Assembly (NCBI RefSeq): GCF_027912675.1
Contig: NZ_CP115760.1
Coordinates: forward strand, 62,001 to 126,000
Direction: 5' to 3'
Length of the DNA: 64,000 nucleotides
Source: Paracoccus sp. SCSIO 75233
GTDB taxonomy: Bacteria; Pseudomonadota; Alphaproteobacteria; Rhodobacterales; Rhodobacteraceae
The translations under genes and the position numbers were made by a program. Below are positions 42,913 through 52,982 of this stretch, in pieces; position 1 is the first letter of the stretch, and every line of letters begins with the position of its first letter. The notes beneath the pieces are model-generated. The model did not search any database. It saw only the letters and a list, made by a program, of their open reading frames with translations, and was not told the origin of the DNA.

Positions 42913-43941
42913 ATGTCGGAGATTATCACGGTCGGGCTCGATCTGGCGAAGAATGTGTTCCAGGTGCATGGGGCGGACGCCGCAGGCGGTGCGGTGCTAC
43001 GGAAGAAGCTGCGGCGCACGCAGGTGCTGGGGTTCTTTGAGGCTTTGCCGCCTTGCGTCGTGGCGATGGAAGCCTGTGGTGGTGCACATTACTGGGGTCG
43101 AGAGATTGGCAAGCTTGGACATGAGGTCCGGCTGATCCCTCCGGCCTACGTGAAGCCCTTCGTCAAACGGCAGAAGAATGACGCCGCCGACGCCGAGGCG
43201 ATTTGCGAAGCTGCACAGCGTCCGACGATGCGCTTCGTGTCGGTGAAGAGCGAAGAGACCCAAGGGGCGGCGATGGTGTTCCGCGTGCGCGAGTTACTGA
43301 TCCGGCAGCGCACCCAGGCGATCAACGCCCTGCGCGGTCACCTTGCCGAGTTCGGGCAGGTTGTGCCGCAGGGCGCTGCCAATGCCTCGAAGCTGATCGC
43401 CATCGTCGAAGATCCAGAGAGCGGGTTGCCCGCCGAGGCGACAGCCACCCTGCAGGTTCTGATCGGATCCTTGGCGCACCTCGAGGCGCAGATCGGGAGG
43501 CTCGATGCCGAGATCTCACGCTGCGCCAAAGAGAACGAGGTCGCCCGACGGCTGATGACGGTGCCGGGCATCGGCCCGCTGATCGCGACGGCCATCGCGA
43601 CACTTGCGCCGCCTCCCGAGACCTTCCGGAAGGCCCGGGATTTTGCAGCCTGGCTCGGGTTGGTGCCCAGGCAACACTCGACCGGTGGCAAGCAGCGCCT
43701 CGGAGCGACGACGAAGATGGGCGAGCGGTCTCTCAGGCGGCTGCTGATCATTGGCGCCAACAGCGTGATCATCAAGCGCCACGTCCATCGTGAAGCTCAA
43801 CCCGGCACATGGCTGGGGAACATGCTGTCGCGCAAGCCGTCGATGCTGGTGCGTGTCGCGCTGGCGAACAAGATGGCGCGGATTGTCTGGGCTTTGATGG
43901 CCCGCGGTGGCGTATACCAGTCTCCGGCCGTGGCAGCGTAA
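42913..43941 (+). CDS. IS110-family transposase, element 2
   Basis: 342 residues. DEDD-type domain (TVGLDLAKNVFQVHGADAAG, VVAMEACGGAHYWGREI, KNDAADAEAICEAAQRP) and Tnp20 domain (MTVPGIGPLIATAIATLAPPPETFRKARDFAAWLGLVPRQHSTGGKQRLG). Start chosen after GGAGGACGGTC. Identical to the gene at 45498-46526 on the other strand. Confidence 0.93.
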   Translation: MSEIITVGLDLAKNVFQVHGADAAGGAVLRKKLRRTQVLGFFEALPPCVVAMEACGGAHYWGREIGKLGHEVRLIPPAYVKPFVKRQKNDAADAEAICEAAQRPTMRFVSVKSEETQGAAMVFRVRELLIRQRTQAINALRGHLAEFGQVVPQGAANASKLIAIVEDPESGLPAEATATLQVLIGSLAHLEAQIGRLDAEISRCAKENEVARRLMTVPGIGPLIATAIATLAPPPETFRKARDFAAWLGLVPRQHSTGGKQRLGATTKMGERSLRRLLIIGANSVIIKRHVHREAQPGTWLGNMLSRKPSMLVRVALANKMARIVWALMARGGVYQSPAVAA

Positions 43942-44190
43942 GCAGCCGTCGGTCGCGAGGACGTCGGAGCGGAAGAGGGCAAGGAGCAGTTTGGCGCAAC
44001 AGTCGTGAGACGGGATCGGGAGAACCAGTGTGCAACAGAGTGCCTTTGAGCACGCGGCTTTGATCTGGACCCGACCTTCGAACACCATACGGGCCCGCGG
44101 CATGACCAAGGCCGCATCAGAGGCCGGACACATGTCAGCACCCGGTGACGCGCGGAAAGCAGCTCTGAAATTACCCCTTGCGCAAGGGGC
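43942..44190. other. 3' non-coding end of IS110 element 2 with a perfect palindrome
   Basis: No gene is supported. CCCCTTGCGCAAGGGG (44174-44189) is a perfect 16-bp palindrome directly before the IS5 end, mirrored at 45250-45265. It could be a cruciform-forming target or an IS110 end signal. Confidence 0.5.
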
Positions 44191-45248
44191 GGTTACACAT
44201 GTTGCACAAATCGGCTGATGGCCGGGGTTCCCCTTTCCCCGGACAGACTTATCCCACGGGCTCTGTGACAGGGATGCCGAGCGCGGTGTAGCCGTTCAGA
44301 ACGGCGATACGGACCTGAAGCTCCGCGACCTGTCGGTCGAAGTCCCGCGCCATGAGGCGCTGCCCCAGCAGTTTCACACAGTGCATCTTCGTTTCGACGC
44401 GGCTTCGGCGGTGGTATCCGCTCCATCGTCGCCAGAGAGCACGACCGAGGTATTTCGATGCCCGCAGCGCTTCGTTTCGTGCGATCGCGCCGGCGGTGAC
44501 GGTCTTCCACGGCTTGGCATTCTTGCGAGGCGGAATGACAGCGCGGGCGCCGCGGTCAGCGATTGCATCGTGGCATTTGCGGGTGTCGTAGGCACCGTCG
44601 GCAGTGACGCTGCTGATCTGCTCGTACGCTGGGATCTGGTTGAGCAGGTCGGGTAAGACCGGTGCATCGCCGATATGGCTCCCTGTGACCTCGACTGCGC
44701 GAACCTCCAGTGTTTCCTCGTCGATCCCGAGATGGATCTTGCGCCAGACGCGCCGTTTGGGTCCACCATGCTTGCGGGCGTGCCACTCGCCTTCGCCCTC
44801 GACTTTGATACCCGTGCTGTCGATCAGCAGGTGCAGCGGCCCCTTGGAGCAGCGATACGGGATGTTCACGGCCAGGGTCTTCTGGCGGCGGGACAGGGTG
44901 CTGAAGTCGGGCACCGCCCAGTCGAGGCCGACCAGCCGCAGTAGGCTTTCGACGAAGCCTGTCGTCTGCCGAAGCGCCATGCCGAACAGCACCTTCATCG
45001 AAAGGCATGTCTGGATGGCGGCATCGCTGTAGGTCTGCTGGCGGCCACGCCTACCTGTCGGCGCGGCATCCCAGCTCATCTCGGGATCGAACCAGATCGT
45101 CAGCGAGCCGCGGCGCTTGAGCGCTTCATTGTAGGCTGGCCAGTTCCTGGTCCTGTAGGTCGGGGGTGTAGGTCTGCTCATGTATCCCAGCTACCACGCT
45201 GGATTCATGAGATGAATCCCACACGGGATTTGTGCAACATGTGTAACC
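44191..45248 (-). mobile_element. IS5-family insertion sequence at the centre of the inverted duplication
   Basis: About 1058 bp. The terminal inverted repeats are perfect for 22 bp (beginning GGTTACACATGTTGCACAAA), and the TTGCACAAATC core is common in IS5-family ends. The immediate flanks are reverse complements of each other rather than direct repeats, so no target duplication is visible. The exact tips are uncertain because the arms are themselves inverted copies. Confidence 0.75.
44249..45181 (-). CDS. IS5-family transposase
   Basis: 310 residues: MSRPTPPTYRTRNWPAYNEA, RRGSLTIWFDPEMSW (DUF4096-like start), then the DDE core LHLLIDSTGIKVEGEGEW, VTADGAYDTRKCHDAIADRG and YHRRSRVETKMHCVKLLGQRL. 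Complete. A fragment of a related transposase lies at 30924-31016. Confidence 0.92.
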   Translation of the reverse strand: MSRPTPPTYRTRNWPAYNEALKRRGSLTIWFDPEMSWDAAPTGRRGRQQTYSDAAIQTCLSMKVLFGMALRQTTGFVESLLRLVGLDWAVPDFSTLSRRQKTLAVNIPYRCSKGPLHLLIDSTGIKVEGEGEWHARKHGGPKRRVWRKIHLGIDEETLEVRAVEVTGSHIGDAPVLPDLLNQIPAYEQISSVTADGAYDTRKCHDAIADRGARAVIPPRKNAKPWKTVTAGAIARNEALRASKYLGRALWRRWSGYHRRSRVETKMHCVKLLGQRLMARDFDRQVAELQVRIAVLNGYTALGIPVTEPVG

Positions 45249-46750
45249 GCCCCTTGCGCAAGGGGTAATTTCAGAGCTGCTTTCCGCGCGTCACCGGGTG
45301 CTGACATGTGTCCGGCCTCTGATGCGGCCTTGGTCATGCCGCGGGCCCGTATGGTGTTCGAAGGTCGGGTCCAGATCAAAGCCGCGTGCTCAAAGGCACT
45401 CTGTTGCACACTGGTTCTCCCGATCCCGTCTCACGACTGTTGCGCCAAACTGCTCCTTGCCCTCTTCCGCTCCGACGTCCTCGCGACCGACGGCTGCTTA
45501 CGCTGCCACGGCCGGAGACTGGTATACGCCACCGCGGGCCATCAAAGCCCAGACAATCCGCGCCATCTTGTTCGCCAGCGCGACACGCACCAGCATCGAC
45601 GGCTTGCGCGACAGCATGTTCCCCAGCCATGTGCCGGGTTGAGCTTCACGATGGACGTGGCGCTTGATGATCACGCTGTTGGCGCCAATGATCAGCAGCC
45701 GCCTGAGAGACCGCTCGCCCATCTTCGTCGTCGCTCCGAGGCGCTGCTTGCCACCGGTCGAGTGTTGCCTGGGCACCAACCCGAGCCAGGCTGCAAAATC
45801 CCGGGCCTTCCGGAAGGTCTCGGGAGGCGGCGCAAGTGTCGCGATGGCCGTCGCGATCAGCGGGCCGATGCCCGGCACCGTCATCAGCCGTCGGGCGACC
45901 TCGTTCTCTTTGGCGCAGCGTGAGATCTCGGCATCGAGCCTCCCGATCTGCGCCTCGAGGTGCGCCAAGGATCCGATCAGAACCTGCAGGGTGGCTGTCG
46001 CCTCGGCGGGCAACCCGCTCTCTGGATCTTCGACGATGGCGATCAGCTTCGAGGCATTGGCAGCGCCCTGCGGCACAACCTGCCCGAACTCGGCAAGGTG
46101 ACCGCGCAGGGCGTTGATCGCCTGGGTGCGCTGCCGGATCAGTAACTCGCGCACGCGGAACACCATCGCCGCCCCTTGGGTCTCTTCGCTCTTCACCGAC
46201 ACGAAGCGCATCGTCGGACGCTGTGCAGCTTCGCAAATCGCCTCGGCGTCGGCGGCGTCATTCTTCTGCCGTTTGACGAAGGGCTTCACGTAGGCCGGAG
46301 GGATCAGCCGGACCTCATGTCCAAGCTTGCCAATCTCTCGACCCCAGTAATGTGCACCACCACAGGCTTCCATCGCCACGACGCAAGGCGGCAAAGCCTC
46401 AAAGAACCCCAGCACCTGCGTGCGCCGCAGCTTCTTCCGTAGCACCGCACCGCCTGCGGCGTCCGCCCCATGCACCTGGAACACATTCTTCGCCAGATCG
46501 AGCCCGACCGTGATAATCTCCGACATGACCGTCCTCCTTTGTGGATCATCGCAGACCCACCTTGGCACAGAGATGCCGTCGGGGGGCGGTCACATCATGT
46601 GTGGGTAGCCCCGGTTTTAGCGGGCTGTCGCCTCGGCTGGCATGATACGATCGAATGCGTCCATGTGTCAGGCCTTTTCGCGAGGCGTGCTGCCTCTTGG
46701 CCGGTATGGGATCCGCGGGCTGTGGTCAAAACATCAAAACGAGCTCGGAG
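45249..46750. repeat. Inverted duplication, arm 2
   Basis: Reverse complement of 42689-44190. It carries the second, identical copy of IS110 element 2. Its outer end is cut precisely by IS3 copy C at 46751. Confidence 0.88.
45498..46526 (-). CDS. IS110-family transposase, element 2 duplicate
   Basis: 342 residues, same protein as at 42913-43941 with no residue difference seen. All DEDD and Tnp20 motifs are intact. It lies in arm 2 of the inverted duplication; its structured leader is at 46561-46612. Confidence 0.93.
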   Translation of the reverse strand: MSEIITVGLDLAKNVFQVHGADAAGGAVLRKKLRRTQVLGFFEALPPCVVAMEACGGAHYWGREIGKLGHEVRLIPPAYVKPFVKRQKNDAADAEAICEAAQRPTMRFVSVKSEETQGAAMVFRVRELLIRQRTQAINALRGHLAEFGQVVPQGAANASKLIAIVEDPESGLPAEATATLQVLIGSLAHLEAQIGRLDAEISRCAKENEVARRLMTVPGIGPLIATAIATLAPPPETFRKARDFAAWLGLVPRQHSTGGKQRLGATTKMGERSLRRLLIIGANSVIIKRHVHREAQPGTWLGNMLSRKPSMLVRVALANKMARIVWALMARGGVYQSPAVAA

Positions 46751-46824
46751 TGTCCGTCGTCAGAACATTTGGCGCAGATTGGGGCGTAGACTAGCGGAGA
46801 GCGGGCCTCGTCTGGGATTTGATG

Positions 46825-47805
46825 TTAGGCTGTGAGCTTGCGGTGCTGCAAGCGCCGATATTCGATGGTTTTTCGTTTGATCCTTTCGCGCTGTTTGATG
46901 ATGGCCTGTGCCCTGCCGAAGTAGACATCGGCAGGCGTCACGTTGGCCAGGCTCTCGTGGTAACGCTGGTTGTTGTAGTGCTCGACGAAGGCCTCGATCT
47001 GGGACTCGAGGTCGCCGGGCAGGAAGTAGTTCTCCAACAGGATGCGGTTCTTCAGGGTCTGGTGCCAGCGCTCGATCTTGCCCTGGGTCTGCGGGTGGCA
47101 CGGCGCGCCGCGCACATGGCTCATCTTGTTGGACTCGATGTATTCGGCCAGCTCGCCCGCGATGTAGCTGGGGCCATTGTCCGATAGCAGCCTGGGTTTG
47201 TGTAGAACGGTGGCGCTGTCGCAGCCCGAGGCGGCGAGCGCGAGGTCCAGCGTGTCGGTCACGTCCTCGGCCCGCATGTTGGTGCATAGCTTCCAGGCGA
47301 TGATGTAGCGCGAGAAGTCGTCAAGCACCGTCGAGAGGTACATCCAGCCCCACCCGATGATCTTGAAGTAGGTGAAGTCGGTCTGCCACATCTCATTCGG
47401 CCGCGTGGTCTTGGTGTGGAACTGATCGGCCGCCTTGATTACCGTATAGGCTGGGCTGGTGATCAGGTCATGGGCCTTGAGCAACCGGTAGACCGTGGCT
47501 TCCGACACGAAGTAGTGTTTCTCGTCGGTGAAGCGCACGGCCAGTTCGCGTGGGCTGAGGTCGGTCGCCTCCAACGCCATCTCGACGATCTGGTCCTGGA
47601 TGTCCTCGCCAATGCGGTTCCACACCCGGTTCGGTGCCGAAGGGCGATCCTCCAGCGCTTCCGGCCCACCTTCCCGGTAGCGGTCATACCAGCGGTAGAA
47701 GGTCCGGCGGGCAATGCCGAGCTGGTCCAGCGTCCGCCTGGCCGGCAGGTGCGACTGCTCGACGATACGGATGATCTCCAGCTTCTCGGATGCGGGATAC
47801 CTCAT
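46825..47805 (-). CDS. IS3-family transposase OrfB (copy C)
   Basis: 326 residues, same as in copies A and B, DDE core intact (MWQTDFTYF, LLSDNGPSY, KIERWHQT). Overlaps orfA by ATGA. Confidence 0.93.
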   Translation of the reverse strand: MRYPASEKLEIIRIVEQSHLPARRTLDQLGIARRTFYRWYDRYREGGPEALEDRPSAPNRVWNRIGEDIQDQIVEMALEATDLSPRELAVRFTDEKHYFVSEATVYRLLKAHDLITSPAYTVIKAADQFHTKTTRPNEMWQTDFTYFKIIGWGWMYLSTVLDDFSRYIIAWKLCTNMRAEDVTDTLDLALAASGCDSATVLHKPRLLSDNGPSYIAGELAEYIESNKMSHVRGAPCHPQTQGKIERWHQTLKNRILLENYFLPGDLESQIEAFVEHYNNQRYHESLANVTPADVYFGRAQAIIKQRERIKRKTIEYRRLQHRKLTA

Positions 47806-48188
47806 TCGTCGTCGCCCCCATCCGCGATCATGCTTTTTTTAAGCAAGCGGTTTTCCAGCGTCAGGTCCGCCACGCACTCCTTCAGCGCACGGGCTTCGCG
47901 GCGCAAGTCCTGCACGTCACCGGAGGTCGCCGCACGGGCGGTGTCCCCGGCCAGGCGGCGTTTGCCGGCTTCCATGAACTCCTTGGACCAGCTGTAGTAC
48001 AGACTCTGCGCGATGCCCTCTTTGCGGCACAACTCGGCGATACTGTCGTCACCGCGAAGACCTTCAAGCACGATGCGGATCTTGTCTTCGGCCGAGAAGT
48101 GGCGGCGGGTCTGACGCCGGATGTCCTTGACCACCCGATCTGCAGGGGGCTTGGTCGGCGATTTTGAATTGGAGGATTTGGGCTTCAT
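47802..48188 (-). CDS. IS3-family transposase OrfA (copy C)
   Basis: 128 residues, same as copy A and with the A7 slippery run intact, so this copy and copy A should make OrfAB while copy B cannot. Confidence 0.92.
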   Translation of the reverse strand: MKPKSSNSKSPTKPPADRVVKDIRRQTRRHFSAEDKIRIVLEGLRGDDSIAELCRKEGIAQSLYYSWSKEFMEAGKRRLAGDTARAATSGDVQDLRREARALKECVADLTLENRLLKKSMIADGGDDE

Positions 48189-48273
48189 CTTCGTTCCTTC
48201 GTCACTACGACGAAGCCCAAATCCTCCTTAAATCACAACCTCAAATCTGTGCCATAGCCGCTGACGGGGGACA

Positions 48274-49127
48274 GTCACCACATCGCCCCCGCAATGGGTG
48301 AAAACGGTGTCCAGATGCATCGCCGCGCGCGAACTGGGCATCTGGCAGGCGATCACCCGCGTCACGTCGCCACCCTCGAACAGCGCCTCGGCCAGTTGGC
48401 CCACCGCCTGCGGGGTCGATCGTTCGCCCATGCCGACCATGACGACACCGTGCCCGATTGGCATGATGTCGCCGCCTTCCAGCGTGGCCGTCCCGAATTC
48501 CCGCGTCGGATCGCCGAACCAGACCCGCACTCGATCCGCGAATGTCGGATAAAACCGGTAGACTGCTGCCATCAGCAGCGTTTCGGGCCGCCGTGCCGCG
48601 AAATGCATCGGGTTCAGGCTCACGCCGCCATAAACCCAGGCTGAATTGTCGCGGGTAAAGATGAAATTTGGCAGCGGCGGCAGCACGAAACCGTGGGGGC
48701 CAAGGTAGCTGCCGAACATGCCGGAGGGCGTGAAAGGCAGATCGTCCACCCGGATGCCGCCGACCAGCAAACGGGCCAGTTCCGTGCCGGGCAGACCCTC
48801 CATCCAGGCACGCAAGTCGTCCCGCATCCCCACGCCGACGTCATTGCGGGTGATGCGGTGGTCGAGAACCCAGGCGCGCGCGTCGGAAATGTCCAGCGTC
48901 TCGCCCAGCAGCGCCATCGCATCCAACACCTCGACCCCTTCGCCGCGCATGACATCGGCAAAGACGGCGTGATCCTTGATCGCCTGTTTGACCCAGAACA
49001 CATCGTCGAACAGCAGGTCTTCGCGGTTGTCCGGTGTCAGACGGCGATGCGCCAGGCCGGGTGGCGATACGATCACCTGCCGCAATGTACCGGCTTCGGA
49101 ATGAACGCCCAATTTTGGTTCAGACAT
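48274..49127 (-). pseudogene. arcA: Arginine deiminase, C-terminus removed by IS3 copy C
   Basis: 284 authentic codons of an enzyme of about 410. Present: [58 protein letters not shown] and the active-site His in [12 protein letters not shown]. The frame runs into the IS after GGDVVT and gains 15 IS-encoded residues. The C-terminal catalytic Cys is lost, so it should be inactive. It lies downstream of a YfcC-type carrier, giving an arginine-pathway pair; arcB and arcC are absent. Confidence 0.92.
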
Positions 49128-49150
49128 CTGGAATGCCTCCTTCTTTCTAA

Positions 49151-50599
49151 TCAGAGAATGGCGGCCAGGCTGATCCCGGCCGAGATGAAGACGACGAGGA
49201 TCAGCAGCAGGGGCCAGACGAAGACGACCCAGCGGTCGAACGACACGCGCCCGATGGCCAGACCGCCGATCACAACCGCAGAGGTGGGCGTGATCAGATT
49301 CACGAGCCCGCTCGCCGATTGATAGGCCGTCACCACGAGGTCACGGCCGACCCCCGCGAAATCCCCCAACGGGGCAAAGATCGGCATCGACAGGACGGCC
49401 AGGCCGGACGACGACGGCACGAGAAAGCTCATCCCGATCTCGATCCAAAGCATCAGGTTGATGAACGCGACTTCCGGCAGGCCGCCGAGGGTATCGGCGG
49501 CACTATTCAGGATCGTGTCGGCAATCAGGCCCTGCTCCATGATCACCACGATGCCGCGCGCCAGACCGATCACCAGCGCAACTCCCAGAAGATCCTTCGC
49601 TCCGTCGACAAAGGACGACGTCAGCTTCTTTTCGCCCATCCGTGCGACCAGCCCGACGACGATGGCCATGCCGAAGAACAGCGCGCCCATCCGAGCCATC
49701 CACCATCCCTGGCTCGAGACATCCCAAATCATTACCGCAAAGGTCGTAAAAAACAGGATCAGGACCAGCTTCTGAGTTCCGCTCAGCTTCGGCTCCTCGA
49801 ACGTTGCATCCGTCTCGTTCAGAAAAAACTGCCGGTCGCTGTCGCGTTGCGCAGCGACGACGGACCGGGCCGGGTCGGCCTTAACCTTCGAGGCATAGCG
49901 CATGACGTAGGCCACGCAGATCGCGAGGCCTCCCAACAGAAGGACCAGCCGCAGCGCAATACCATCCGTGAACGGGATGCCTGCCGCGTTAGACGCGATT
50001 ACCGTGGCGAAGGGGTTGATTGTCGATCCCAGCGTGCCGATCCCGGCACCGATCAGGATGATCGCCACGCCGGTCACGGAATCGTAGCCCGCCGCGATCA
50101 CCACCGGGATCAGAAGCGCGTAAAAGGCCAGCGTTTCCTCGGCCATGCCATAGGTCGTGCCGCCCAGGGCAAAGAGCGACATCAGGATCGGGATCATCCA
50201 GATCTCGCGCCCCTTCAGCCGCACCATCGCCGTCTGGATGCCGGTGTCGATGGCATTCGTGGCATTCACCACGCCCAGAAAGCCGCCCAAAAGCAGTACG
50301 AACAGCGCCACGTCGATGGCATTTGCGGCATAGCTGTCGGGATCATAAAACCCCGCCACCGGTGCCAGCATGACGTCGATGACCCCCTGCGGATTGGGCT
50401 CGACCGTTTGATACGTACCCGGCACGGCGATCTCGCGCCCGACCTCTTCGTTCATGGCGCGGTCATATTGGCCCGCAGGGATAATCCAGGTCAGCGCCGC
50501 GACAACGATGATCAGGCCGAACAGGATGGAATACGCGGTGGGAAACCGCGCCGCCATGCCCTTCCCGTCCGGTGTCTTGGTCGATGATGTGTCAGACAT
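49151..50599 (-). CDS. YfcC-family (DcuC/ArcD-like superfamily) membrane carrier
   Basis: 482 residues with about 12 helices. [33 protein letters not shown] at the start, the re-entrant [28 protein letters not shown] and [21 protein letters not shown], and the second half repeat [20 protein letters not shown] and [12 protein letters not shown] are YfcC features. Family members carry arginine/ornithine or dicarboxylates. Between copA and arcA on one strand it is probably an arginine/ornithine carrier; substrate inferred from context. Confidence 0.85.
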   Translation of the reverse strand: MSDTSSTKTPDGKGMAARFPTAYSILFGLIIVVAALTWIIPAGQYDRAMNEEVGREIAVPGTYQTVEPNPQGVIDVMLAPVAGFYDPDSYAANAIDVALFVLLLGGFLGVVNATNAIDTGIQTAMVRLKGREIWMIPILMSLFALGGTTYGMAEETLAFYALLIPVVIAAGYDSVTGVAIILIGAGIGTLGSTINPFATVIASNAAGIPFTDGIALRLVLLLGGLAICVAYVMRYASKVKADPARSVVAAQRDSDRQFFLNETDATFEEPKLSGTQKLVLILFFTTFAVMIWDVSSQGWWMARMGALFFGMAIVVGLVARMGEKKLTSSFVDGAKDLLGVALVIGLARGIVVIMEQGLIADTILNSAADTLGGLPEVAFINLMLWIEIGMSFLVPSSSGLAVLSMPIFAPLGDFAGVGRDLVVTAYQSASGLVNLITPTSAVVIGGLAIGRVSFDRWVVFVWPLLLILVVFISAGISLAAIL

Positions 50600-50615
50600 C
50601 TCAAGTCCCCCTTAT

Positions 50616-52982
50616 TCAATGTGATTTCTGCGAGTGTCCGGCGTGAAGCGGCACCTGGCCTGCCTGCGCATCGCCCTGACCGCCGCCGCTGGCGGACCCA
50701 CTCTTGCCCGCACCAATACCTTCCAGCCGCGTTCGTTTCAGCAGCAGCGCGTTGACCGCCACCAGCGCGGAGCTGCCCGACATGGCAAGTGCTGCCACGG
50801 CGGGGCTGATGATCAACGGATAAAACACCCCTGCCGCCATCGGAAAGGCGACCACGTTATAAGCCACGGCCCAGAACAGGTTCTGGTGCATCTTGCGCAA
50901 GGTGGCGCGCGACAACTCGATGGCCCCCACGACATCGTAGGGATCGCTTTTCATCAGCACGACATCGGCGCTTTCCATCGCCACGTCGGTGCCCGCACCG
51001 ATGGCAAATCCGACATCGGCCTGGGTCAACGCGGGTGCGTCGTTGACACCGTCACCGACCATGCCGACCTTCTTACCCTGGGCCTGAAGCTCTTTGACCT
51101 TCTCGGCCTTTTGGCCCGGAAGAACATCTGCCAGCACAATGTCGATGCCCAGCTCGCCCGCGATCCGCCTTGCGGTACCTTCGTTGTCGCCGGTCAGCAT
51201 CGCCACCTCGACGCCGCGTGCGCGCAGCTTGACCACGGTGGCCTTGGCGCTCGGACGCGGCGCATCAGCGATGGCGATCAGGCCCAGCATCCGTCCGCCC
51301 TGCGCCACATGCACAACCGTGCGGCCCTCGCCCTTCAGGCGCTCGGCCTCCGCCGTCAGGGTGCCGACGTCGATACCCTCCTCGTCCATCAGGCGCCGAT
51401 TGCCGACCAGCACGGTCTTGCCTGCGACTTCGGCGCGCGCGCCGCGGCCTTCGAGGTTGAGAAACTCGGCCATCTGCGGGACGTCGAGGTCCGCCGCGCG
51501 TTCGACAATGGCGAGCGCCAGCGGGTGGTCCGAGCCGCGATCGACGGCCGCCGCAGCCCGCAGCGCGTCATCCTCCGCGCCGCCTTCGGCGGCAACGACC
51601 TCGACCACGCGCGGTTCGCCCATGGTCAACGTGCCGGTCTTGTCGAAGACGATCACGTCAAGCTTGGTCGCGTCTTCCAGCGCACCGGCATTCTTGAACA
51701 GGATACCGTGCTGCGCCCCTAACCCTGTGCCCACCATCACCGCCATCGGCGTAGCAAGCCCAAGCGCGTCCGGGCAGGCGATGACGAAGACGGTGATCGT
51801 CAGCGTCAGCGCGAACAAAAGCGGAGAGCCGATCCACCAGAACCAGACCGCGAAGGTTGCAAGTCCGATCACGACGGCGATCAGCACCAGCCATTGTGAG
51901 GCTTTGTCGGCCAGAAGCTGGGCGGGTGCCTTGGAGTTCTGCGCCTCCTGCACCAGCTTGACGATCTGCGCCAGCGCGGTGTCGGCCCCGACCTTGGTGG
52001 CGCGGTACCGGAAACTGCCGCTCTTGTTGATGGTGGCGCCGATCACGGTGTCGCCGACGGCCTTGTTGACCGGCATGGATTCGCCTGTCAGCATGGATTC
52101 GTCGACCAGCGACGCGCCTTCGACAACCTCGCCATCCACCGGGATCTTGTTGCCGGGCCGGATCAGCACGATCTCGCCCTCAAGTACTTCGGAGGTAGGC
52201 ACCTCAACGTCTTGCCCATCGCGGATAACGGTCGCCATCGGCGGTGCAAGATCGAGCAGTGCGCGGATTGCAGCGGACGCCCCGGCCCGCGCGCGCATCT
52301 CCAGCCAGTGACCCAACAGGATGAACACCAGCAGCACCGCCACCGCCTCGTAGAATTGCACGCCCGGAAAGAAGAAGGTAGACCCGACGCTGAACACATA
52401 ACCGGTGCCAACCGACAGCACGACCAGGACCGCCATGTTCAGGATGCCGTTGCGCAGGGCGCGCCAGGCGGCGACGAAGAACGGCCAGCTTGGCCAGATA
52501 ATCGCGGCACTACCCAGGAAGAACAGCCACAGATCCAGTTCCAGCCCGAAGGGCGGCGCGGGTGGCGTGAACAGGCCACCCATCGGCGAATAAGTGAAGA
52601 TCGGGATGGTGAACAGCAGCGCCACCCAGAAGCGGTTGCGCATGTCGCGGACCATGCTGGCCATGTCCATACCACCGCCGTGGCCCATCTCGTGCGCCAT
52701 CGCGTCGTGGCCAGCCGGGGCCTCCGCGCCAGACATTTGATGGTCGGCGTGGCAGACATGGTTCGGAACCCGCTCCCCGGCGCAGTGGAATCCGCAGGCC
52801 TCAACCGTGTTGCGCAGCTCTTCCTCGCCCACTGCCGTCTCGTCGTATTGGACTGTCACGCTTTCCGATGCCGGGTTCGCTTCGGCTCTGTGCACTCCGT
52901 CGAGAGCTGACAAATGGCGTTCGACCGCGAGATGATCGAGTTCCTCGAACAGCCCGCGGACCTCAAGGGTCAATGATTTCAT
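50616..52982 (-). CDS. P1B-type heavy-metal ATPase with CPD motif
   Basis: 788 residues. A degenerate N-terminal HMA domain ([21 protein letters not shown]) lacks the CxxC pair. A His/Met-rich stretch follows ([20 protein letters not shown]). Eight helices, the actuator, phosphorylation at Asp447 in [13 protein letters not shown] and [10 protein letters not shown] are intact. The transmembrane metal motif is [13 protein letters not shown] (Cys403-Pro-Asp405), where copper pumps have CPC or CPH. It exports a metal ion, perhaps copper or another cation; specificity is open. 16 bases upstream of the YfcC gene. Confidence 0.87.
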   Translation of the reverse strand: MKSLTLEVRGLFEELDHLAVERHLSALDGVHRAEANPASESVTVQYDETAVGEEELRNTVEACGFHCAGERVPNHVCHADHQMSGAEAPAGHDAMAHEMGHGGGMDMASMVRDMRNRFWVALLFTIPIFTYSPMGGLFTPPAPPFGLELDLWLFFLGSAAIIWPSWPFFVAAWRALRNGILNMAVLVVLSVGTGYVFSVGSTFFFPGVQFYEAVAVLLVFILLGHWLEMRARAGASAAIRALLDLAPPMATVIRDGQDVEVPTSEVLEGEIVLIRPGNKIPVDGEVVEGASLVDESMLTGESMPVNKAVGDTVIGATINKSGSFRYRATKVGADTALAQIVKLVQEAQNSKAPAQLLADKASQWLVLIAVVIGLATFAVWFWWIGSPLLFALTLTITVFVIACPDALGLATPMAVMVGTGLGAQHGILFKNAGALEDATKLDVIVFDKTGTLTMGEPRVVEVVAAEGGAEDDALRAAAAVDRGSDHPLALAIVERAADLDVPQMAEFLNLEGRGARAEVAGKTVLVGNRRLMDEEGIDVGTLTAEAERLKGEGRTVVHVAQGGRMLGLIAIADAPRPSAKATVVKLRARGVEVAMLTGDNEGTARRIAGELGIDIVLADVLPGQKAEKVKELQAQGKKVGMVGDGVNDAPALTQADVGFAIGAGTDVAMESADVVLMKSDPYDVVGAIELSRATLRKMHQNLFWAVAYNVVAFPMAAGVFYPLIISPAVAALAMSGSSALVAVNALLLKRTRLEGIGAGKSGSASGGGQGDAQAGQVPLHAGHSQKSH

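Larger units (their letters stand above)
42689..44190. repeat. Inverted duplication, arm 1
   Basis: This 1502-bp stretch is repeated as its exact reverse complement at 45249-46750, as far as read. It includes IS110 element 2 and part of the flank of element 1. Together with the terminal repeats of the IS5 element in the centre, the identity runs for 1524 bp per side. Confidence 0.88.
46751..48273 (-). mobile_element. IS3-family element, copy C
   Basis: 1523 bp, same ends and coding content as copy A (12915-14437), same orientation. The flanks GGAG and GTCA are not duplicated. One end cuts arm 2 of the inverted duplication, the other cuts arcA. Confidence 0.92.

Noticed and set aside
41326..42969. 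A 547-codon leftward open frame
   Set aside because: It lies antisense across the IS110 transposase and its leader; the plus-strand product has all DEDD and Tnp20 motifs.
44198..45241. CATG as a target-site duplication of the IS5 element
   Set aside because: The TTGCACAAATC core and the bases outside it agree on both sides for 22 bp, so CATG is more likely inside the terminal repeat; because the flanks are inverted copies, a palindromic duplication cannot be proved.
49319..50587. A 422-codon rightward frame opposite the YfcC-type gene
   Set aside because: It is an antisense shadow rich in Arg, His and Asp without any domain, while the leftward frame is a clear membrane carrier.
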